Below, piece by piece: positions 8,910-17,733 of a stretch of 64,000 nucleotides of DNA. Source of the DNA: Bin5 sp963662575 (GTDB lineage: Bacteria; Chloroflexota; Anaerolineae; Caldilineales; Caldilineaceae); NCBI GenBank assembly GCA_963662575.1, contig OY759723.1, positions 3,100,001-3,164,000 on the forward strand, written 5' to 3'. The position numbers and the translations under genes were made by a program. Numbering within the stretch: position 1 is the first letter of the stretch; each line of letters begins with the position of its first letter. Below the pieces are notes generated by a model that was not told where the DNA came from, made no database searches, and saw nothing but the letters and a program-made list of their open reading frames with translations.

Positions 8910-8931
8910 GGCAATAAGCAGTTTGGGGCTT
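8910..8931 (+). repeat. Left terminal inverted repeat of the IS1595-type transposon
   Basis: GGCAATAAGCAGTTTGGGGC plus TT (8910-8931) is inversely repeated at 35782-35803 with a single mismatch at position 10. The transposase gene starts 55 bp inside. The length and the GG start fit ends of IS1595-family elements. Confidence 0.85.
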
Positions 8932-8985
8932 AACAAATGAATCTACATCGGGTATACTGTAGGTATAGTCAACAGGAAATACTCG

Positions 8986-9858
8986 ATGAATTTGATTACG
9001 GTTTTTGAGAAGTTCCCCACACAGCAGGCTTGCATCGACCATCTGGAAAAGGCACGATGGGCTGATGAGCCTACCTGCCCTTTCTGTTGTTCCGACAAGG
9101 TCGCGCGCAAACGCGAAAACGACCGTGTTGGACGTTGGAACTGCCATAGCTGCCACAACAGCTACAACGTCCTGACCGGCACTATCTTCAAGGCTACCAG
9201 AATACCGCTCCAAAAGTGGTTCCTCGCTATTTCCATTCTGCTGAACGCCAAGAAAAGCGTCTCCAGTTACCAACTGTCCCGCGACCTGAGAATCAATCAA
9301 CGAAGTGCCTACCGTATGGGAATGCAGATCAGGAAGGGGATGGTAGACGACAGCGATTTCCTGAACGGCATTGTCGAGGCGGACGAAACCTACATCGGCG
9401 GCAAGCCTCGTAAGTCGGACCGCAACGACGATGACCCGCCCAAGCGCGGACGAGGAACCAAGAAGCAGCCCGTCATCGGCGCACTGGCACGCGGCGGCAA
9501 TGTCGTGGCCCGCCCGTCCAACAAGGTAATGGGCAAGACGCTTAAAGCGTTCCTGGGCCGTTTTGTAGACTCTGACGATGCAGTCCTGATGACTGACGAG
9601 AACAGTGGCTACCGACGCATGAACGAATGGATCCCTCACTTCACTATCAATCATGCGGTTGCCTAGGCTCAGGGACTCATCCACACCAACACTATCGAAA
9701 ACTTCTGTTCGCTTGTCAAGCGGGCAACAACCGGCCAGCACCAACACTACAGCAAGGCGCACGCGACGGCATAGATCGTCGAAGCCTGCTGGAAGTACAA
9801 CAATCGTCATCACCCAAACGCCTTTGAAGATTTCATTGCAGGGATAGTAGCTGTATGA
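8986..9858 (+). pseudogene. IS1595-family (ISXO2-like) transposase, inactivated by two in-frame TAG codons
   Basis: The first 226 codons encode an N-terminal zinc ribbon (CPFCCSDK then CHSC), a helix-turn-helix-like region (QLSRDLRINQRSAYR) and the first catalytic aspartate in IVEADETYIGGKPRK. A TAG at 9664 interrupts the frame. The same frame then continues with IHTNTIENFCSLVKR, which carries the expected late catalytic N/E region, is broken again by a TAG, and resumes as CWKYNNRHHPNAFEDF to a TGA at 9856. Both stops replace otherwise family-like sequence, so this is decay, not a short variant. The terminal TGA overlaps the ATG of the methyltransferase, suggesting the two genes were once translationally coupled. 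Confidence 0.85.
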
Positions 9859-10703
9859 ACAACCCTAACTGGAAAAACCGAACACTGTTTCACGGCGACA
9901 ACCTAGATTTCCTGCGAGCCATGAATAGTGAGTCCGTTCATCTGATTGCAACAGACCCTCCATTCAAAAAGGGTAAGGATTTTCACGCTACACCAAACAG
10001 TTTGGCGTCCGGCGCATCCTTCCAAGACAGGTGGGTATGGTAGAAGGACGTACATGAAGAATGGGTTGACCAGATTGTCGATGACTTCCCCAAAGCAATG
10101 AATGTGGTGAATGGCAGCCTAAACTCATACGGTAATGACATGGGAGCGTTTCTGTGCTTCATGGCAGTCAGGTTACTTGAAATGCACTGAATTCTGCGGC
10201 CCGATGGCAGCCTTTACCTCCACTGTGACCCAACAGCCAGTCACTACCTGAAAGAACTTCTGGATGCCATAATTGGGCCAGACAACTTCCGGAACGAAAC
10301 TGTCTGGCAGCGAACGACCGCCCACAACGAAGCAAAACGATTTGGCGCAAATGTTGACAAGATTCTGTTCTACTCCAAGAGCAACAAATGGACATGGAAT
10401 CCGCAATACCAGCCCTATACGGAAGAATACAAGCAACGCTTCAAACGGAAAGCCCCTGATGGCCGACTCTGGACAGATGACAATCTTCCCGCAGAAGGAT
10501 TGTCTGGAGGCGGCTATGAATACACATACAAAGGCGCAAAATCACTGTGGCGCGTTCCTCTAAAGACCATGAAACGTCTACACTCCGAAAACAGGCTGCA
10601 CTTCACAAGCAAAGGTGGCATAAGGCTTAAGCGATATCTGGATGAAATGAAGGGCAGGCCAGCACAATCTCTTTGGGAAGATATCAACCCTCTGAACTCC
10701 GGA
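9855..10703 (+). pseudogene. Site-specific DNA methyltransferase, 5' half (broken)
   Basis: The frame encodes an N4/N6-type DNA methyltransferase: HGDNLDFLRAMNSESVHLIATDPPFKKGKDFHA includes the DPPF catalytic motif IV, followed downstream by LYLHCDPTASHYLKELLDAI and NFRNETVWQRT, typical of this family. A TAG at 10041 and a TGA at 10188 interrupt the frame, which otherwise stays family-like to 10703, where IS3 begins. The S-adenosylmethionine-binding DPFxG region expected next is missing from the window. The HNH tail that normally closes this type of protein is at about 35010-35428, same strand. The gene overlaps the transposase stop by ATGA and looks like a passenger gene of the IS1595 element. 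Confidence 0.8.
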
Positions 10704-10768
10704 TTGACCTGCCCCCCAAAAACTGGTCCAAGTATAATGTTAGTATTGGGCCCTAGAAAGGGGGAAAT

Positions 10769-11047
10769 ATGGCGAGGAAGAGACATACGCCGGAGCAGGT
10801 GATCAACAAGCTCAGAGAGGCTGAGGCGGCGATAGCCGAGGGCGGCACAGTGGCTGAGGCCGCCCGCCGAATAGGCGTGACCGAGCAGACTTTCTACCGC
10901 TGGCGCAGCGAGTACGGGGGTCTCAGGATCGACCGGGCCAGGCGTCTGAAGCGTCTGGAGTTGGAGAACAGCCGCCTGAAGAGAGCGGTGGCGGACCTGA
11001 CGCTGGATAACCAGATACTGAGAGAGGCGTCAGAGGGAAACTTCTGA
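10769..11047 (+). CDS. IS3-family transposase OrfA
   Basis: The product (92 aa) is the DNA-binding OrfA: RKRHTPEQVINKLREAEAAI, then a helix-turn-helix (AEAARRIGVTEQTFYRWRSEY) and a leucine-zipper-like C-terminus (LKRLELENSRLKRAVADLTL) that mediates multimerisation in the family. GAAAGGGGGAAAT precedes the ATG. Its TGA overlaps the start of the orfB frame, as usual when the full transposase is made by programmed frameshifting. Confidence 0.9.
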   Translation: MARKRHTPEQVINKLREAEAAIAEGGTVAEAARRIGVTEQTFYRWRSEYGGLRIDRARRLKRLELENSRLKRAVADLTLDNQILREASEGNF

Positions 11048-11900
11048 GCCCTTCACGTCGTCGCCAGTGTGTCGACCGCGTGAAGGCGCTCTTGGGGGTT
11101 TCGGAGCGACGCGCCTGCAGAGTGCTGGGTCATCCTCGCTCCACCCGGCGATACAAGCCGATCCCCGTGGAGGACGAGACGGCGCTGACCGAGGAGAGCG
11201 CGGCGCTGGCCAGTCAGTTCGGCAGGTACGGTTACCGTAGGATCACCGCCCTTCTGAGGCATCGCGGCTGGCGAGTGAACCACAAGCGTGTGGAGAGGAT
11301 ATGGCGACGTGAAGGGCTGAAGGTGCCTGTGAAGCAGCCGAAGAGAGGGCGTCTGTGGTTCAATGACGGCTCGTGTGTGCGTCTGCGGCCTGCGTGGAAG
11401 GACCATGTGTGGGCCTATGACTTCGTGCACCTGAGGCTCAATGACGGCACAGGAGTGCGGTTGCTGACCGTCATCGACGAATACAGCAGGGCGTGTCTGG
11501 CGATCCGGGCTGCGCGCAGCATACGGTCTGCCGATGTGATGGAGGTGCTGGCCGAGTTGATGGTGCTCAGAGGCGTGCCCGACCATATTCGCTCGGACAA
11601 CGGGCCGGAGTTTACGGCCCGGGCTGTGCGTGAGTGGCTTGGGCGGGTGGGAGCCACGACGCTCTACATCGAGCCTGGGTCGCCGTGGGAGAACGGCTTG
11701 CGAGTTTCAACGGGAAGTTGAGGGACGAGCTGCTGGACAGAGAGGTCTTCTATACGTTGCTGGAGGTGCGTGTGCTGACGGAGCGCTACAGACGGACTTA
11801 CAACCGGATCAGACCGCACAGCTCTCTGGGCTGCCGGCCGCCGGCGCCCGAGGCCCTCTTGCCTGCCGACCCTGTCCCCGTGCTTGACGGACTAACATAA
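11044..11900 (+). pseudogene. IS3-family transposase OrfB, frameshifted in the catalytic core
   Basis: The HTH_21 region and rve integrase core are recognisable: WAYDFVHLRL holds the first catalytic Asp and IRSDNGPEFTA the second. At about 11697-11712 the expected WENGYCESFNGKLRDEL is damaged. The sequence reads WENGL and shifts frame, and the correct frame resumes at FNGKLRDELLDREVF, running to a TAA at 11898. Comparison with the family consensus fits two 2-bp losses close together, affecting the context of the third catalytic residue (Glu of the DDE triad). The element should be inactive unless this is a sequencing error. Confidence 0.85.
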
Positions 11901-11930
11901 CGGGTGGTACAAACATCGGGGGCAGGTCAA

Positions 11931-12269
11931 TAGGATCAAGCCAATTTATCGGGTGGTACTCCCTGCATAAACAGTTGATAAATCAGAGGATCCGATTTTG
12001 AGCTAAAAGAGCAGGCTCGTATCATAGGCCCAGGCCATCTGATCCGAAACGAGCTACAAATGAATCTTGAGCGCTCTGTTCTGCTATGTCTGACGCTGGT
12101 TGACACATTCCGATCCACGATTATAATCCAACCCAATTCCTCGGGATCAGAGTCTCTTGTCTGGATGGGTCATCGTTCTACACTGTAGGCTCAAAATAAA
12201 CTCGCCGTTCTCCAATGCTCACCATCTGCACAGAGACGAACCAGGAATGTTTATTGTGCGAAGGAAGTA
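11931..12269. other. Non-coding stretch right of IS3
   Basis: No gene is supported. It contains a GGGTGGTAC string also present just inside the IS3 right end, several GATCCGA motifs, a strong promoter (12100-12127) and a leader ending ATTGTGCGAAGGA (12253-12265) that is repeated exactly at 19500-19512 before the desaturase gene. Confidence 0.45.
12100..12127 (+). promoter_or_regulatory. Near-consensus sigma70 promoter
   Basis: TTGACA (12100-12105), 16-bp spacer, TATAAT (12122-12127): both hexamers are perfect. It lies 140 bp upstream of the collapsed binding-protein gene and probably once drove the transporter operon; it may still transcribe the two permeases. Confidence 0.6.
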
Positions 12270-12732
12270 ATGCTTGCTACGGTCACAGTGATCAGCGGCG
12301 ACCAGGCCCGCCGCCCGATCGCTGAGGTGGCACAGCAGTATTTCGCCGAGGTGGTATCGAGATGTTCATGGGGAGGCAACCGTGGCGGCTATCCTGGAGG
12401 GAATCCGCCCTGGCGGCGATCTGGATTTCTCGCTTTTCGGCTGGGAATGGGGCGCTATAGACCCGGATGCATCCTCACTGCTGCACTCGGAGGGCGCCAA
12501 CAACTTTGCCCGCATCTCGAACCCGCGCCTGGACGAGCTGATCGAGCAGGGGCTCTCGATCGTGGATCCGGAGAAGCGCCAGCCCATCTACTACAAGATC
12601 CATGAGATCTTTGTGGAAGAGGTGCCGGTGTTATACTTGCAGATCGACTACTGGCACAACCTCTTTAGCGCCAAGGTCAAGGGCCTGCCGGAGGAAGCGC
12701 TGGACGGCGATATGGTCTATCACGAGGCGTGA
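12270..12732 (+). pseudogene. Collapsed substrate-binding protein (SBP_bac_5), C-terminal part only
   Basis: An ATG with AAGGAAG ahead of it opens a frame (LATVTVISGDQARRPIAEVAQQYFAEV) that looks like the inner part of a Dpp-type binding protein. The frame then shifts twice (near 12355 and 12375) and continues as VAAILEGIRPGGDLDFSLFG to HEGANNFARISNPRLDELIEQGL-type C-terminal sequence. The C-terminal portion matches the end of the complete binding protein at 21311 (SEGANNF, ISNPxLDxLIEQGL, QPIY). The signal peptide and about two thirds of the protein are missing although leader and promoter remain, so an internal deletion is likely. Confidence 0.75.
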
Positions 12733-12821
12733 AGTAGGTTTAGGTTAGAAAGAGTTTTGGGGGTGGCTGGGCCGTCCCCAAACTTGAAGTTATCGAGACA
12801 ATTCAGCGGCGGGATAATACT

Positions 12822-13760
12822 ATGGCACGATATGCCGTTGCACGTTTGGCCGAGGGGCTGGTCGTCGTGCTATTGATCAGCGTGGCGACGTTTCTCATTA
12901 TGCGCCTGTTGCCGGGCGACCCGGTAATGATCTTGCTGGGGGAGGGAGGGGGAGGGATACGGATGTCCGAGGAACAGATCGAAGCCATTCACCGCAGGTG
13001 GGGCTTGGATGATCCCTGGCACGTCCAGTATCTGCTCTGGGTCAAGAATATGTTTACCGGCAACTTTGGCGTATCCATCTTCCGGCCCGGCGTGCCCGTA
13101 CGCGAGATGATCTTTGAAGCCATTCCGGTGACGTTCAATATAAGCGCGGCCGGGTTGATCATCGCGCTTGCCCTGGCCATCCCGATGGGCATTATGGCCG
13201 CGACAAAGCGCAACTCCCTCTTTGACTACGCGGCCACCATTTTTTCAACGCTGGGCGTCGCCTTGCCCAACTTTTGGATTGCGCTGATGTTGATCGTGCT
13301 CTTTTCCTTGGTACTCAAATGGCTACCCCCTTTTGGTCTTCACTCCTGGAAGGGCTATATCATGCCCGTCATGGTGATAGCCACACTGCAGATGGCAGTC
13401 ATCATGCGTGTCACGCGCGGCAGCCTGATCGAGGAGTTGGGGGAGGATTACGTGCGCACGGCGCGAGCCAAAGGGCTGGCTGAGCGGGGCGTGATCGGGA
13501 CCCACGCCTTACGCAACGCGCTGCTGCCAGTGGTCACGGTGATCGGTGTCCAATTCGCCTATATCCTCAGCGGCACCATCATCGTGGAGACGGTGTTCGC
13601 CTTGCCAGGCATCGGCCGCCTCTTCACCGACTCGGTGTTGCACCTGGACTACCAGGTCGTGCAATCCATCGTGTTTCTGCTGGCCGTTATCGTTGTCGTG
13701 GTAAACCTGCTGACCGATATGACCTATGCCCTGATTGACCCACGGATACGCATCGAATAA
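12822..13760 (+). CDS. ABC transporter permease, DppB/OppB type
   Basis: The product (312 aa) is an inner-membrane permease with the usual N-terminal TM (VVVLLISVATFLIMRLLPGDP), six predicted membrane spans and the EAA loop EELGEDYVRTARAKGLAERGVIGTHALRNAL that docks the ATPase. It lies between the broken binding protein and the second permease, 9-18 bp from the latter. No ATPase genes of this system are nearby in the cargo, so it would have to borrow those of another Dpp system (for example 48267 and 49282) or is orphaned. Confidence 0.92.
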   Translation: MARYAVARLAEGLVVVLLISVATFLIMRLLPGDPVMILLGEGGGGIRMSEEQIEAIHRRWGLDDPWHVQYLLWVKNMFTGNFGVSIFRPGVPVREMIFEAIPVTFNISAAGLIIALALAIPMGIMAATKRNSLFDYAATIFSTLGVALPNFWIALMLIVLFSLVLKWLPPFGLHSWKGYIMPVMVIATLQMAVIMRVTRGSLIEELGEDYVRTARAKGLAERGVIGTHALRNALLPVVTVIGVQFAYILSGTIIVETVFALPGIGRLFTDSVLHLDYQVVQSIVFLLAVIVVVVNLLTDMTYALIDPRIRIE

Positions 13761-13778
13761 CGCAGCCTTTTGGCAGCT

Positions 13779-14693
13779 ATGGGAAAGTCCATGGAAGTCC
13801 CAACTTCAAAGGAACAGATCGTACCCGTGGCGGAGGAGCTGCCGCGCCGCTCCGAGAGGTCGCGCGCCTGGCGCCGCTTCAAGGCCTACCGTATGGCGGG
13901 GATCGCCGGGGCCTTTATTATCCTGCTGTGTTTGATGGCCATCTTTGCGGATACGATCGTCCCGCACGACCCACTAGAAATCTATTCGGGGAAACGGGGT
14001 GTCGGTCCGTCCAGCAAGCATCTGATGGGCTTCGACCACGTGGGGCGTGATCTATTCAGCCGCGTGATCTATGGCTCTCGCGTGGCGTTGATCGTCGGCC
14101 TGGGGGCGTCGAGCATCGCTGTCATCATCGGCGTGATGGTCGGGGTAACCGCTGGCTATTTCAGCGGCTGGCCCGACAAGCTGCTGTCCCGCCTGACGGA
14201 CACCCTGATGGCCTTCCCTATCATCGCGCTGCTGTTCTTGCTGGCGTCGTTAGTGGGGCCCAGCCTGGTCACGACCGTCGTCGTCATCGGCGTCACGGGC
14301 TGGGCAATATACGCGCGGGTGGTGCGCGCTCAGGTGCTGAGCTTGAAGAGACGGGAGTTCGTTGTGGCTGCGCTAGCTATCGGTGCCAGCGACCTGCGCA
14401 TCATCTTCCGCCACATCCTGCCCAATGTGTTTGCGCCGGTGATCGTGCTCGCCACCTTGGGTGTGGGCACCATCATCATCCTCGAGGCCGCCCTGTCCTT
14501 CCTCGGCCTGGGGATTCAGCCCCCTACCCCCTCCTGGGGCGGCACCTTGTCCGACGGCCGGGCTTTTATTCTTCTATTTCCGCACATCGCCATGGCTCCG
14601 GGCATTATGATCGTGCTGACCGTGCTGGCCTTCAACCTGCTCGGCGATGGACTGCGCGATGCCCTCGATCCACGTCAGAAGGACATCACCTAA
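13779..14693 (+). CDS. ABC transporter permease, DppC/OppC type
   Basis: The product (304 aa from the ATG at 13779; a TTG at 13770 or an ATG at 13791 are alternatives, none with a clear ribosome binding site) has the OppC-type N-terminal domain (WRRFKAYRMAGIAGAFIILLCLMAIFA), the GFDHVGRDLFSRVIYGSR segment that precedes the transmembrane core, and the EAA loop VVAALAIGASDLRIIFRHILPN. It partners the preceding DppB-type gene. Its end is 15 bp from the convergent M81 gene. Confidence 0.92.
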   Translation: MGKSMEVPTSKEQIVPVAEELPRRSERSRAWRRFKAYRMAGIAGAFIILLCLMAIFADTIVPHDPLEIYSGKRGVGPSSKHLMGFDHVGRDLFSRVIYGSRVALIVGLGASSIAVIIGVMVGVTAGYFSGWPDKLLSRLTDTLMAFPIIALLFLLASLVGPSLVTTVVVIGVTGWAIYARVVRAQVLSLKRREFVVAALAIGASDLRIIFRHILPNVFAPVIVLATLGVGTIIILEAALSFLGLGIQPPTPSWGGTLSDGRAFILLFPHIAMAPGIMIVLTVLAFNLLGDGLRDALDPRQKDIT

Positions 14694-14708
14694 GCATCCA
14701 TCCGACTG

Positions 14709-16241
14709 TTAGCACCGGTCCATATCGCCCGGGCTTATCTCAAAGTCATCCAGCGGCCAGATGGGCCGCCGGATCTTCTCGAACGGAAACTTGCTGAAGT
14801 CGAAGCTGAAGACTCCGCCGGCATCGGGGTAGAGCAGGCCGCGAGACAGTGGCTCAAAGTCAGCGCGCATGTGGTTGAAGGCCTTGCTGACCAGCACATT
14901 CAGCTCCTCAAAGCGGATGCCGAAAAGTTTGAGCTGCTCGCGGTCATGGAGCTGGCTGGGGAACGGATTGACAACGACACCGACACCACCGATTTCCAGC
15001 AATGCGCTTTCTCCCAGGTCTCCTGGCTGCCCCTGCATAAAAGACCCCTTGTGTATAAACTTGCCATCGGACAGCGCCTTGACAATGGCCGTGCCGCTAA
15101 CCGGTCCACCGCCAAAGCGCGGATCGCTTTTGCCGCCGAGTTCGACCTCGATCTGCGCGCCGACGCCCCCCGCATGGGCCTGCTCCACGGCCTCGGCATC
15201 GGACAACGGCCCGAACACCGCGCCTGGCGTGCCCCGCTCGATAAGCGCCGAAAGCATCGCTGTCGCGTCGCCATAAGCACCTGAGTACGGGCCGTCAGTG
15301 AAATCACCTAGCAGAAAGGGGCGCGGATCATTGGCGGTTTGTTCCACCGCGTCCAGCGCCTCATCAATGCTCACAATATCGATGGTCAGCACGTCACGGG
15401 TACGCCAGATTTCTGCGCCGAACTCGTCAAGATAGTCATTCACCCGCTCAGACGGGCCGTCCATCACGAGCACGGCACTCGTCCCGGTCCAGGGCTGATC
15501 GCAAAAGGGATAGGCAGGCATAAAGCTAGCGTCGAGCAGCTGCGTGTCTTCAGCCTGAATCACTTCGACGCGCTTGAGCAAGGTGAACATGGGCGCATGC
15601 GGAACCGTCGTGCGTCCGTGATCGATGCCGAACAGCACGGGTGGATGGATCGAGTGGCATTGCGGTCGGATTTCCCCGCCCAACGTGCGCGCGAGCAGGC
15701 TGGCGGTGCGGAACGCCGTCTGCCGCACGTCGGTGTGGGGCGTCGTGTGGAAGCCGCAGATGATGTCGCAGTTGCGCACGAACTGCGGCGAGAGGTTGCT
15801 GTGCAGGTCCAGCGACGCCGCAATCGGCACGTGGCCGCCGACGATCCGCCTGATCCGCGCGACGAACTCGCCTACCGGGTCGTCCAGATGCTCACAGGCC
15901 ATGCCGCCATGCAGTGGCAGCAGGATTCCGTCGAACGGAGCTTCATCGCGCAGCTGGCGTTCGATGCGCGCCCACAGCGTTTCGAAGGCGTGCTCGGTCA
16001 CACTGCCCCACGGCCAGGCAAAAGCGCAGACGCCGGTGACCAGCTGCCAGCCTTCGGAATCGGCTACCTCGAGGTAGCCGCCGAACCAGAGGTCTCCTTC
16101 GCGGAAGCGCTCGAGGCTCTCGCCCTCCTGCACGAAGTAAAGACCTTTGTCGGTAAAGGCTTCAAGTGTGGTGGGATACTTGTTAAAGTCATGCGTTTCC
16201 GTTGCGATTCCGCACATGAATATGCGTTTCTGGACAGACAT
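14709..16241 (-). CDS. M81 family metallopeptidase (MlrC-like), copy 1
   Basis: The product (510 aa) belongs to the MlrC family, named for the zinc enzyme that cleaves linearised microcystin peptides; most members have unknown substrates. N-terminal domain: CGIATETHDF with the metal-binding Glu, LPLHGGM, IAASLDLHSNLS with the Asp-X-His ligands, and CGFHTTPHTD. C-terminal domain: LLGDFTDGPYSGAYGDATA, a variant of the usual DNPGGGA-like motif, then the IGGKSDPRFGG-type region. No signal peptide, so cytoplasmic. It follows a PhyH gene and a small frame on the same strand, probably one operon. A second family member (27225) lies 11 kb away, only distantly similar. Confidence 0.88.
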   Translation of the reverse strand: MSVQKRIFMCGIATETHDFNKYPTTLEAFTDKGLYFVQEGESLERFREGDLWFGGYLEVADSEGWQLVTGVCAFAWPWGSVTEHAFETLWARIERQLRDEAPFDGILLPLHGGMACEHLDDPVGEFVARIRRIVGGHVPIAASLDLHSNLSPQFVRNCDIICGFHTTPHTDVRQTAFRTASLLARTLGGEIRPQCHSIHPPVLFGIDHGRTTVPHAPMFTLLKRVEVIQAEDTQLLDASFMPAYPFCDQPWTGTSAVLVMDGPSERVNDYLDEFGAEIWRTRDVLTIDIVSIDEALDAVEQTANDPRPFLLGDFTDGPYSGAYGDATAMLSALIERGTPGAVFGPLSDAEAVEQAHAGGVGAQIEVELGGKSDPRFGGGPVSGTAIVKALSDGKFIHKGSFMQGQPGDLGESALLEIGGVGVVVNPFPSQLHDREQLKLFGIRFEELNVLVSKAFNHMRADFEPLSRGLLYPDAGGVFSFDFSKFPFEKIRRPIWPLDDFEISPGDMDRC

Positions 16242-16283
16242 AGGCTTTCTCTTAACCCATATTCTGACGTACGTCCCCTACTT

Positions 16284-16451
16284 TCAAGATCGTAGTGACG
16301 TCGCGGTGACGACCTTCTCTTGGACGATTGTCTCTTTTTGGATAACCGTCTCTTTCTCCGTGACGACTCGCGTCACTTCTACCTCTTTCTCGTAGGCGGT
16401 CAGCACACGCGAACCGAGGATTTGCTGTTCGGAAAGGATATCGGCATTCAC
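16284..16451 (-). CDS. Small Val/Glu-rich frame, probable binding-protein relic
   Basis: A 55-codon frame starting with GTG 15 bp after the PhyH stop. The product ends with alternating acidic and hydrophobic residues (EKEVEVTRVVTEKETVIQKE and similar). This pattern is characteristic of the spacer after the lipobox in many Chloroflexota binding proteins, but no signal peptide or lipobox is present. GAAGGGAAG lies nine bases ahead of the GTG. It may be a leftover of a binding-protein gene or a genuine small protein. Confidence 0.35.
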   Translation of the reverse strand: MNADILSEQQILGSRVLTAYEKEVEVTRVVTEKETVIQKETIVQEKVVTATSLRS

Positions 16452-16466
16452 GACTAATCTTCCCTT

Positions 16467-17351
16467 CTAGGTTCGGAACCCTCTTACCATTAGCCCGCGC
16501 TGTGCGTTGGTTTTTCGGGCCTCTTGTGCTCGTTTTTCGGCCTCCGCCCGGTTCTCTACTGTAAAACCACTGATCGTCACATAATCATCGGGACGGCGAT
16601 AGCGGTTGATGAACACCGGCCGTGGTTTGTCTGAAAAGTTGGGCTTGGAGCCGTGCACGGTCCGCACATGGAAGAATATCGCGTCGCCGGCCTGGCCCTC
16701 TACGGGTATCGCCGCTTCCCAGGGCCATTCATCCTCGTCTAGGCCCAGGTGTGAGGAGGTATCGATGTGCTGGAGCTGACCTATGCGGTGAGAACCAGGC
16801 ACCACGTGCAGCGCGCCTCTTTGCATATCCGTATCCACGACATAGTTGAGGATCGCAACCGGACCTTCGTGTTTGTGCTCGAAATAGACCGAGTCCTGGT
16901 GCAGGATCTTGGGAAACCCGCCCACCGGCTCTTTCACCAGGCTCTGGCCTTGACCGAACAGCTCAATGTTCGGACCCAGGATGGCCTCAACAATGTCCAA
17001 GGCCGTGGCATCAAGCGCTGCCTGGAGAAATGCACCGCTGGTATAGTAATTGATACCCACAACATACACCTGTTTGTCGCGCTCATAACCCTCCGGTGCA
17101 GGGATGAACAACGTTCCGTTGGGTGTATGCCAGCCATCAGGGGCTTTTTCCGCCTGGTCAAGCTGATTGATGGCGATATCGACGGACCGCATGATGTCGT
17201 TATACATTGCGTCAACGTACGCGTTCATGAGACCACGCACCACGAGACAACCGTGTTCGCGGTAGATAGCGGCCGCCTGTTGTAGATCAAGGTCGGCGGC
17301 AAAGACCTCAATGTCTGAGATGCTGGCCCCCAGTTGATCTGTTGGTGTCAT
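16467..17351 (-). CDS. Phytanoyl-CoA dioxygenase (PhyH) family protein
   Basis: The product (294 aa) fits Fe(II)/2-oxoglutarate oxygenases of the PhyH family, which hydroxylate small organic substrates. Visible features: EHGCLVVRGLM near the N-terminus, the iron-binding HQDSVYFEH (HxD), ALHVVPGSHRIG, a distal histidine in RTVHGSKPNFS, and FINRYRRPDD with the arginine expected to bind 2-oxoglutarate. The start at 17351 has AAGGAG nine bases ahead; an ATG at 17396 directly after GGAGGAGAG is the alternative, adding 15 residues. It heads a minus-strand group with the small frame and the M81 gene. The substrate is unknown; opine- or betaine-like molecules are common for such cassettes. Confidence 0.85.
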   Translation of the reverse strand: MTPTDQLGASISDIEVFAADLDLQQAAAIYREHGCLVVRGLMNAYVDAMYNDIMRSVDIAINQLDQAEKAPDGWHTPNGTLFIPAPEGYERDKQVYVVGINYYTSGAFLQAALDATALDIVEAILGPNIELFGQGQSLVKEPVGGFPKILHQDSVYFEHKHEGPVAILNYVVDTDMQRGALHVVPGSHRIGQLQHIDTSSHLGLDEDEWPWEAAIPVEGQAGDAIFFHVRTVHGSKPNFSDKPRPVFINRYRRPDDYVTISGFTVENRAEAEKRAQEARKTNAQRGLMVRGFRT

Positions 17352-17396
17352 TTGCTCGGACTCCTTGTGCGCGATCTTGAGGTGTTTTTGATTCAT

Positions 17397-17733
17397 CTCT
17401 CCTCCAAGGTCGTGGGTCACCGCGTTGGTGCATCACCTTTGGGCAAGGCGGCCCCGGCAGGCTTGCGCCGCGCTGTATTCCTGCTACAATTCCCCAATCA
17501 CACCCAGGTATTGTGGTCCAAAAATGCTTTTGGTGCAACCCCCTGGCGAGCCGCCTTGGATCATGAGAAACCCAAGCGTAATCGTCCTGGGCTTCAGTTA
17601 GCTCAATGGGCTTTTTCACGGAGAAGCCTATTGTCGAGCAGATAGGCAAAAGACTCTGCCTTTCATCCCCTGGCTAAAGCCGAAGGGGTTTCCCCGGCTT
17701 CTCCCATAACCATATAATGAGGAGATTTGTCAG
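17397..17733. other. Divergent intergenic region
   Basis: About 310-340 bp between the PhyH and amidase genes with no supported gene. It ends with a copy of the cargo hairpin repeat (17672-17709) immediately before the amidase leader. Confidence 0.4.
17672..17709. repeat. Cargo hairpin repeat, copy 1
   Basis: AAGCC and GGGG arms pair with CCCC and GGCTT around a short loop, followed by CTTCTCCCATAA. The end CCGGCTTCTCCCATAA recurs at 22991-23006. All three copies of this repeat lie inside the 26.9-kb block. Confidence 0.55.

Larger units (their letters stand above)
10704..11930 (+). mobile_element. IS3-family insertion sequence
   Basis: About 1.23 kb with terminal inverted repeats TTGACCTGCCCCC (from 10704) and GGGGGCAGGTCAA (to 11930), carrying orfA and orfB. 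The left end cuts the methyltransferase frame after LWEDINPLNSG. The right flank does not continue that gene and no clear target duplication is seen, so a deletion or rearrangement next to the right end is likely. Confidence 0.85.

Noticed and set aside
8460..8910. A 170-aa proline/alanine-rich plus-strand protein
   Set aside because: The frame runs through the palindromic repeats and is dominated by their translation; no start signal or conserved features.
9664..10190. Recoding of TAG/TGA as sense codons in the transposase and methyltransferase
   Set aside because: Both TAG and TGA interrupt these frames, a frameshift also breaks the HNH part, and ordinary genes in the window end in all three stops. 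Decay explains it better than readthrough.
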